DNA of 55,977 bases from a virus: positions 1 to 55,977 of IMG/VR virus record IMGVR_UViG_3300005264_000596, one strand, 5' to 3'. Below are positions 50,793 through 55,977 of this stretch, in pieces; positions within the stretch are counted from its first letter, which is position 1, and each line of letters begins with the position of its first letter. The position numbers and the translations under genes are program-made. The notes beneath the pieces were generated by a model that had not been told where the DNA came from, made no database searches, and was given only the letters and a program-made list of their open reading frames with translations.

Positions 50793-51920
50793 ATGACAAA
50801 AGTTAATGTAATCTATGAAAATGCTATGGTCGATATATGCCATGATGCAAGTAAGCTATGCTATAAGAGTAAACCAGAAAAAACACATATAGACAAATTA
50901 AAGTATATTGAGAAAAAAGTAAAAGCTGGCCACGAATCTATCTTGGAACATAGTAATATTATTATATTAGTGACTATTGATGATAGTGATAGAAATTTAA
51001 TTGATTTTATGGAAGTTATGGCTTCTAGCAGACATTTAAATTATAAAATGAAATCAGAAAATGATGTTATCAGTATATTAATTGGAGGTAGTGTTTTAGC
51101 ATATAAACAAATTATTAGAAATATTAAAAATTCTAATAATGTTATAGTAAGAAAATTATTAAATGAATTAGCAACTTGTACATGGAAAGAATTCTTCTAT
51201 GATTTAATTATAGCTGGAATTATGAATCCAAATGAATTTATAGATTCTGAAATAGATAATGGTAAAAAATGCTTATCTCTTAAAGTTGAAGATACAGATG
51301 TCGTAGAATTTACTAATATTGATCCTGTGCAAACAATATTAAATAAAATAAATAAAATTAGTGCTATATATCATGATCGAATTGATATGTTTGAATATGA
51401 TGATATTTTAGATTTAGTAACTATAACAGTATATTTTAAATCTGTAGCTAGAATAATAACACAACAAATTACTAGACATAGAAATGCTATTTCTCAACAA
51501 TCACAAAGATATGTAGAAGAAAAGAATTCATTATTTTTATCACCATTTAGATTTGAAGAAAAGAAAATGGAATTAGATAATATTGATGATATAGAAAATA
51601 ATATTATGTCTACTTATAATAGTTTATTAGATCAAGGAGTTAAAAAAGAAGATGCAAGATATTATTTACCTCAAGGAATAGAATCATCATTATATATGAC
51701 ATTTACTTATAGATCATTTTTTCATTTTCTTAAAGTTCGTACAGATTCTCATGCTCAAACAGAAGTAAGAGAAATTGCTAAAGCTTTAGAATTTACATTT
51801 GATAATTTTGTTAAAGGGATAGATTTAAGTAATGAATATTATTTATATTTAGATCCTAAGTATATATTAGCTGGAGAATTAGAATATAATGTTGAAAAAT
51901 ATATAAATAATATAGAATAA
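50793..51920 (+). CDS. thyX: Flavin-dependent thymidylate synthase ThyX with insertion
   Basis: The protein has 375 residues; ThyX is usually 210-250. GHESILEHSNIIILV at about 49 is the N-terminal conserved block. ITQQITRHRNAISQQSQRYVE at about 222-242 is the ThyX motif (RHR plus a Ser and a final R-Y), although the spacing looks one residue shorter than the common RHR-x7-S. DARYYLPQGIESSLYMTFTY and FFHFLKVRTDSHAQTEVRE give the substrate-binding C-terminal blocks. About 120 extra residues lie between the first block and the motif. It makes dTMP from dUMP using FADH2 and folate, in line with the nearby dUTPase and the thymidylate kinase gene. Confidence 0.88.
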   Translation: MTKVNVIYENAMVDICHDASKLCYKSKPEKTHIDKLKYIEKKVKAGHESILEHSNIIILVTIDDSDRNLIDFMEVMASSRHLNYKMKSENDVISILIGGSVLAYKQIIRNIKNSNNVIVRKLLNELATCTWKEFFYDLIIAGIMNPNEFIDSEIDNGKKCLSLKVEDTDVVEFTNIDPVQTILNKINKISAIYHDRIDMFEYDDILDLVTITVYFKSVARIITQQITRHRNAISQQSQRYVEEKNSLFLSPFRFEEKKMELDNIDDIENNIMSTYNSLLDQGVKKEDARYYLPQGIESSLYMTFTYRSFFHFLKVRTDSHAQTEVREIAKALEFTFDNFVKGIDLSNEYYLYLDPKYILAGELEYNVEKYINNIE

Positions 51921-51997
51921 TAAAAATTCTCTATAATTATAGAACAACTTTATAATAAGGTAAATTTTTGTTTTATAATAAAAGGGAGGAGTATTTT

Positions 51998-52612
51998 ATG
52001 TTTAATTGGAGAAAAACTTCATATAAATTTAATATTACATTATTTATATTTTTTATTAATATAGTATATTTATTAAATTTATTTTTTAATATAAATTATG
52101 CTTTATCAATTACTATTTTAATACCTGTATTTATTTATTTTTCTAGGATACATTTAATGTATGTGATTAATTATAATAAAGATAAATTAACTGGTACATA
52201 TAATAAAAAAATTATATATAAATTAAATGAAATATTATTAATTAAAAATAAAAAAGCTACTGTAGTTTTATTAGATATAGATAATTTCATGAGTATTAAA
52301 AATATGTATGGACAAGAAGTCAGTAATAATATATTAAAAGATATTTCTAATATATTAAATAATGTTATTAGAGATAATGATATTATTATTAGATGGGGAG
52401 ATAGTGAATTTGTAATATTTTATAATAGAATAATGGATATTGATATTATAAAACGAAGACTTTCTAAAACTATATATGATTATTTTAGAGAAAAAGACAT
52501 AGATCTATTTATCAATATAGGAGTATCTGAATATTTTAAAGATGGTATAAATATTGAAAAATTAGTTAATGCCGCTAATGAAGACATAGAAAAGAATAAT
52601 ATTATAGAATAG
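51998..52612 (+). CDS. Membrane GGDEF-domain protein
   Basis: The protein has 204 residues from the ATG at 51998 behind AAAGGGAGGAG. Two transmembrane helices (about 11-32 and 34-56) are followed by a GGDEF-fold domain: DKLTGTYNKKIIYKLNE at about 61, VVLLDIDNFMSIKNMYGQEVSNN (metal-binding Asp) at about 85-108, then DIIIRWGDSEFVIFY at about 127. The active-site signature is GDSEF in place of GGDEF, so activity may be altered or lost. The C-terminal INIGVSEYF fits the last strand of the domain. GGDEF proteins usually make or bind cyclic di-GMP; a phage copy with its own membrane anchor is unusual. Confidence 0.75.
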   Translation: MFNWRKTSYKFNITLFIFFINIVYLLNLFFNINYALSITILIPVFIYFSRIHLMYVINYNKDKLTGTYNKKIIYKLNEILLIKNKKATVVLLDIDNFMSIKNMYGQEVSNNILKDISNILNNVIRDNDIIIRWGDSEFVIFYNRIMDIDIIKRRLSKTIYDYFREKDIDLFINIGVSEYFKDGINIEKLVNAANEDIEKNNIIE

Positions 52613-52630
52613 GGTTATACCTATTCTATA
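52603..52630 (+). terminator. Terminator overlapping the GGDEF stop codon
   Basis: The stem TATAGAATAGG / CCTATTCTATA with a 6-nt loop is followed by eight T. The stop codon TAG is in the left arm. The same stem with another loop recurs at 53636. Confidence 0.85.
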
Positions 52631-52641
52631 TTTTTTTTATA

Positions 52642-52686
52642 ATCATATATTATAATAATGAGAATAAAGTAATTGTATACTTTATT
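52642..52686 (+). promoter_or_regulatory. Phage promoter motif with leader hairpin (broken WG gene)
   Basis: ATCATATATTATAATAATGA at 52642-52661 is followed by the hairpin AATAAAGTA / TACTTTATT (52663-52686) and an AAGGAGATG ribosome binding site. It starts 11 nt after the previous terminator. Confidence 0.7.
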
Positions 52687-52708
52687 AAATATTATAAGGA
52701 GATGTAAT

Positions 52709-53406
52709 ATGAAAAAGAAAGAAAGATATAAACGTATAACTGAGTATGGAGAAAACGGTATAGCTAAGGCTACATTGGGAGGTAAAGAATTTCATGTAGA
52801 TTCTAATGATAAATTATTATATACAAAAGTATATGATTGGGTAAGTGAATATAAAGATGGTGTAGCTAGTGTAGAGATAGATAATAAGTACTTTCATATA
52901 GATCTTAAAGGTAAGCCATTATATAAAGAAAGATATGATTTAGCAAGTATATATGAGTATGGTATATCCGTTGTTCAATTAGATAAGAAAATGTTTCATA
53001 TAAATCTTAAAGGTGAACCATTGTATAAAGAAAGATATGAATGGGCTTATATGTATAATAATGGTTTAGCTGTAGTTAAATTAGATGGTAAATGGTTTCA
53101 TATAGATCTTAAAGGTAATTAAGTAATTTTAAAAACGGTATATCTATAGCTATGCTAGATTATAAACAATTTCATATAGATAAAAATGGTAAACCACTAT
53201 ATGAAGAAAGATATGAATTTGTGGGGAGATATTTTAATGGTATAGCTAGAGCTAAATTAGATACTAAATTCTTTCATATAAATAAAAATGGTAAACCATT
53301 ATATAAAGAAAGATATGATGACATATATAATTATGAAAATGGTATAGCTATAGTTATATTAGATAATGAATATCTTCATATAGATCTTAACGGTAAATTA
53401 TTATAA
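52709..53406 (+). pseudogene. WG-repeat protein 2, broken by a 28-nt deletion
   Basis: The gene starts MKKKERYKRITEYGENGIAK and has three full repeats and a cut fourth, stopping at 53122 after FHIDLKGN. The sequence after it continues the same repeat protein in another frame (SNFKNGISIAMLDYKQFHID...) to a stop at 53406. Compared with the equivalent repeat in WG protein 1 (about 13774), 28 nt are missing between GGTAA and TTAAGTAA. This removes part of one repeat and shifts the frame. An ATG at 53152 could allow translation of the rear part, but without a ribosome binding site. Confidence 0.75.
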
Positions 53407-53432
53407 ATAATTTGTAATATCTCTTATCTTTA

Positions 53433-53476
53433 ATTATATATTATAATAATGAAAGAATAATATATTGTATATTATT
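53433..53476 (+). promoter_or_regulatory. Phage promoter motif with leader hairpin
   Basis: ATTATATATTATAATAATGA at 53433-53452 is followed by the hairpin AATAATATA-TTG-TATATTATT (53456-53476) and AAAAGGAG. The region from 53410 to 53495 copies the leader of WG protein 1 almost base for base. Confidence 0.7.
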
Positions 53477-53503
53477 TATATATTTTAAAAGGAGATAAAT
53501 AAT

Positions 53504-53632
53504 ATGATAGAAATAATACAAATAATAATAACTAAAATGATAATACCTTTTATATTATCAAGTTTACTATTTCTAATGATAATAATAATATTGGAAGGAA
53601 TAAAAGTTAATATAGAAAGACATAGGAAATAA
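53504..53632 (+). CDS. Tiny single-pass membrane protein
   Basis: A 42-residue protein, MIEIIQIIITKMIIPFILSS... ending in NIERHRK. One long hydrophobic helix is followed by a basic tail. AAAAGGAGATAA gives the ribosome binding site. It uses the same leader as WG protein 1 and lies between the broken WG gene and dUTPase. It resembles the 31-residue membrane protein at 26862 in layout, not in sequence. Function unknown. Confidence 0.6.
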   Translation: MIEIIQIIITKMIIPFILSSLLFLMIIIILEGIKVNIERHRK

Positions 53633-53635
53633 TAT

Positions 53636-53665
53636 TATAGAATAGGGTTAATATCCTATTCTATA
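53636..53665 (+). terminator. Terminator
   Basis: The stem TATAGAATAGG / CCTATTCTATA with an 8-nt loop is followed by a run of eight T. It uses the same stem as the terminator at 52603 and leads straight into the dUTPase promoter. Confidence 0.85.
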
Positions 53666-53674
53666 TTTTTTTTA

Positions 53675-53717
53675 ATTATATATTATATTAATGAAGATAA
53701 AGTAATTGTACTTTATC
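53675..53717 (+). promoter_or_regulatory. Phage promoter motif with leader hairpin (dUTPase)
   Basis: ATTATATATTATATTAATGA at 53675-53694 and the hairpin GATAAAGTA-ATTG-TACTTTATC at 53696-53717 are identical to those at 14150-14192. The AGAGGAGTGG ribosome binding site follows. Confidence 0.75.
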
Positions 53718-53747
53718 ATTATATTAAAACAGAGGAGTGGTATAAAA

Positions 53748-54455
53748 ATGAAATATAAAGAAATGTATTTAAATGTTAAACCAAAAGATATTATTAAAGA
53801 AAATTCATTATTAGTATCTAATAGTGCGGAGCCATGTATAATTTGTGGCGAACCTACAAAATTTATAGATTTTTGTTTTATAGATTTTTGTGGAGAATGT
53901 CGAATATGTAGCGAAGAATGTTCAAAAGAATTTAATAATATGGTTAATAAATATGAGAAAACTATTGAATATAATAATAGGTCTTTTTCAAAAATTAGTT
54001 TAGAGCAATTTAAAAAGGATAATTGTGATAATGCATTATATAAAGAAATCTATGATGCTATTGTTTTACCAGTGCGTGCAACAAATTTATCTGCAGGATA
54101 TGATTTTTATAGTCCAGATGAATATGTATTAAAAGCAAAAGAAACTATTAAAATTCCTACAGGTATTAAAGTTCAAATGATGGATGATGAATGGCTTGGT
54201 ATTTATATTAGAAGTAGTCTTGGATTTAAATATAATGTTAGATTAAAAAATTCTACTGGTATTATAGATGCAGATTATATAAATGCTAAAAATGAAGGAC
54301 ATATATGGATAGCTCTTTGTAATCATGGAGATAAAGATTTAGTAATTAAAAAAGGAGAGCCATTCGCTCAAGGTATTTTTCAAAAATACTTTTTAACACA
54401 AGATGACATGCCAAAAAAAGATAATAGAATTGGTGGAATTGGATCTACTAATTAA
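53748..54455 (+). CDS. dut: dUTPase with N-terminal zinc-finger extension
   Basis: The protein has 235 residues from the ATG at 53748. The first 100 residues hold a Cys-rich cluster (CIICGEP, then CGECRICSEEC) not present in ordinary dUTPases. The trimeric dUTPase motifs follow: LSAGYDFYS (motif 1), YIRSSLGFK (2), GIIDADYI (3), KKGEPFAQGIF (4) and the C-terminal RIGGIGSTN (5). It hydrolyses dUTP to dUMP, keeping uracil out of DNA and supplying ThyX. The zinc-binding extension may target it to a complex. It starts the last transcription unit, together with WG protein 3. Confidence 0.9.
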   Translation: MKYKEMYLNVKPKDIIKENSLLVSNSAEPCIICGEPTKFIDFCFIDFCGECRICSEECSKEFNNMVNKYEKTIEYNNRSFSKISLEQFKKDNCDNALYKEIYDAIVLPVRATNLSAGYDFYSPDEYVLKAKETIKIPTGIKVQMMDDEWLGIYIRSSLGFKYNVRLKNSTGIIDADYINAKNEGHIWIALCNHGDKDLVIKKGEPFAQGIFQKYFLTQDDMPKKDNRIGGIGSTN

Positions 54456-54477
54456 TATTTTAAAGGAGATTGATAAT

Positions 54478-55698
54478 ATGAAAAATAATAATGGAGTAGC
54501 AATAGCTTATTTAGGAAACAAACAATTTCATATGGATCTTAATGGTAAACCACTATATGAAGAAAGATATGATGGGGTGGGTAAATTTCATGATGGTGTG
54601 GCTATAGCTATGTTAGGATATAAACAATTCCATATAGGACTTAATGGTAAACCGATATATGAAGAGAGATATGATAAAGTTTATGTATTTAATAGTAATT
54701 ATGCTATAGCTGTATTAGGTGATAAATACTTTCATATAGATCTTAAAGGTAAACCATTATATGAAGAAAGATATGACTGGGTGAGTGTTTATAAAAATAA
54801 TATAGCTATAGCTAAATTAGATGGTAAAGAGTTTCATATAGACCTTAATGGTAAACCATTATATAAAGAAAGATATCACCAAATAAGTGATTATGAAGAT
54901 GGTATAGCAACAGCATATCTAGATAATAAAATGTTTCATATAGATCTTAATGGTAAACCATTATATAAAAGAAAATATGACAAAGTATATAGATATAAAA
55001 ATAATTTAGCTGTTGTTAAATTAGGGAATAAAGAATTTTATATAGATATTAAAGGTAATCCAATATCATTTAGAAGATATGATGAAGCATATAATTATAA
55101 AGATGGTATAGCGGTAGTTAGATTAAATGGTAAAGAATTTCATATAGACCTTAATGGTAAACCTATATATGAAGAAAGATATGATAAAATATATAAACAT
55201 TCAAATGGTACTGCTATAGTATTATCTGACAATAAATATTTTCATATAAGTTTAGATGGTAAGCCTTTATATAAAAGAAAATATGATGAAGTATTTGAAT
55301 TTGAAAATGATATAGCTATAGTTGTATTAGATAATAAATGGTTTCATATAGGGTTAGACGGTGAGCCATTATATAAAGAAAGATATGATGAAGTATTTAC
55401 TTATTCTAATAATGTAACCGTAGCTAGATTAGGAAATAAACAATTCCATATAGGTCTTGATGGTAAACCTTTATATGAAGAAAGATATGATCTAATTTAT
55501 AATCATAATGATAGAAATACTGCTATAGTTAAATTAGATGGTAAAGAGTTTCATATAGATCTTAAAGGAAAACCTTTATATGAAGAAAGATATGATCAAG
55601 TAAGTAATTATGAAGATGGAGTATCATTAGCTATCTTAGGAACTAAGATTTTTAATATAGATCTTAAAGGTAATATTGTAGAAAGTTTAAAGGCTTGA
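54478..55698 (+). CDS. WG-repeat protein 3
   Basis: The protein has 406 residues from the ATG at 54478 behind AAAGGAG. It consists of about twelve repeats of 33-36 residues with the core KxFHIDLNGKPLYEERYD, matching WG protein 1 and the broken copy. Repeats are alike at the DNA level. There is no signal peptide, membrane segment or enzyme domain. It follows dUTPase by 22 nt and is followed at 55700 by the next gene, so the three genes probably share one mRNA. A protein- or surface-binding scaffold is the likely role; the ligand is unknown. Confidence 0.85.
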   Translation: MKNNNGVAIAYLGNKQFHMDLNGKPLYEERYDGVGKFHDGVAIAMLGYKQFHIGLNGKPIYEERYDKVYVFNSNYAIAVLGDKYFHIDLKGKPLYEERYDWVSVYKNNIAIAKLDGKEFHIDLNGKPLYKERYHQISDYEDGIATAYLDNKMFHIDLNGKPLYKRKYDKVYRYKNNLAVVKLGNKEFYIDIKGNPISFRRYDEAYNYKDGIAVVRLNGKEFHIDLNGKPIYEERYDKIYKHSNGTAIVLSDNKYFHISLDGKPLYKRKYDEVFEFENDIAIVVLDNKWFHIGLDGEPLYKERYDEVFTYSNNVTVARLGNKQFHIGLDGKPLYEERYDLIYNHNDRNTAIVKLDGKEFHIDLKGKPLYEERYDQVSNYEDGVSLAILGTKIFNIDLKGNIVESLKA

Positions 55699-55699
55699 T

Positions 55700-55977
55700 A
55701 TGAGAGTTATAACAATACAAAGTTATGAAATATTTGATGAGTTTTTAAAAAATGATATAGTTTATGTTGATAAAGATAAGAGTCAATATAATACTGAATT
55801 AAAACATAGTTATGATAAAATGCAAAGTTTAATGAAAGAAAAAATAAATTTTGATGGATTACCTTTTTGGGGGTTTCATTTAGTTGAAAATTTATCACCA
55901 CCTACTGATATGTCTTGGAAATATTATGATTGTAAAGGTTCACGTTCTGTGCAAGATGGTGTATTATTTGAACTTGA
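55700..55977 (+). CDS. DUF3841-like protein, cut by the right edge
   Basis: The start MRVITIQSYEIFDEFLKNDI, then YVDKDKSQY, and PFWGFHLVEN match the beginning of the DUF3841 family, whose members start M-(R/K)-(L/V)-(W/I)-T-I-Q and have a (Y/F)-x-x-W-G/A-(F/W)-H stretch some 55-70 residues later. Only 92 residues are seen. The ATG overlaps the preceding TGA region (TGATATGA), so it is translated with WG protein 3. The function of this family is not known to me. Confidence 0.6.
   Translation, partial: MRVITIQSYEIFDEFLKNDIVYVDKDKSQYNTELKHSYDKMQSLMKEKINFDGLPFWGFHLVENLSPPTDMSWKYYDCKGSRSVQDGVLFEL

Noticed and set aside
1-55977. An alternative genetic code, as in some huge phages
   Set aside because: TAA, TAG and TGA all terminate well-supported genes at sensible places, and there is no sign of in-frame TAG or TGA inside conserved domains.

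Overview
The window reads as part of a large, tailed, lytic-type bacteriophage genome (a jumbo phage). The sequence is very AT-rich. Most genes have a strong AGGAGG-type ribosome binding site, which points to a host in the Bacillota or a neighbouring low-GC group. TAA, TAG and TGA all end recognisable genes, so the code looks standard. I saw no tRNA, rRNA, CRISPR array, integrase or insertion sequence. The phage assignment rests on tail-fibre and baseplate proteins, a phage-style split RNA polymerase beta subunit, a tubulin/FtsZ-like GTPase, a T4-like recombination and replication set, and a group I intron in a topoisomerase gene.

Layout. Positions 1-6165 (minus strand) hold a virion block: a frameshifted tail-tip gene, two fibre or baseplate-type proteins, a 1031-residue structural protein and an unknown. 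Positions 6280-10411 (plus) hold a RecB-like nuclease, an Mre11/SbcD-like nuclease and a DnaB-like helicase carried in two overlapping frames. Positions 10446-11263 (minus) hold a gp53-like baseplate wedge protein and a second small virion-type protein. Positions 11318-23147 (plus) hold an SF1 helicase, a WG-repeat protein, a run of small unknowns, a zinc-ribbon protein with a Met/Gly/Gln-rich tail, and both subunits of a type II topoisomerase; the A subunit is interrupted by a 940-nt group I intron. A minus-strand M48-like metallopeptidase follows. Positions 24591-42650 (plus) hold a second RNA polymerase beta C-terminus-like protein, a membrane-anchored lytic transglycosylase, a possible ADP-ribosyltransferase, the tubulin homologue, a RecA/UvsX protein, the beta C-terminal half, an NAD-dependent DNA ligase, the beta N-terminal half, small zinc proteins and thymidylate kinase. 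A 970-residue minus-strand structural protein follows. Positions 45682-55977 are accessory: HNH-like and P-loop proteins, a G-rich non-coding island with an octamer repeat, ThyX, a membrane GGDEF-domain protein, a broken and an intact WG-repeat gene, dUTPase, and the start of a DUF3841-like gene.

How it fits together. The nucleases, helicases, RecA protein, ligase and topoisomerase form a phage-borne replication and recombination set. dUTPase, ThyX and thymidylate kinase form a dTTP supply line. The split beta subunit implies a phage multisubunit RNA polymerase. A 20-nt motif with the core TATATATTATAWTAATGA occurs 14 times, always between genes and usually followed at once by an RNA hairpin and a ribosome binding site; it is my candidate promoter for this genome, perhaps for that polymerase. 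Terminator, promoter and hairpin form cassettes that have been copied between the two WG-repeat loci.

Most worth a second look: the duplicated 3' half and 3' splice site of the topoisomerase intron; the G-rich octamer-repeat island at 48228-48475; the membrane GGDEF protein; the small R-S-E-type protein beside the tubulin gene; and the promoter plus leader-hairpin system.
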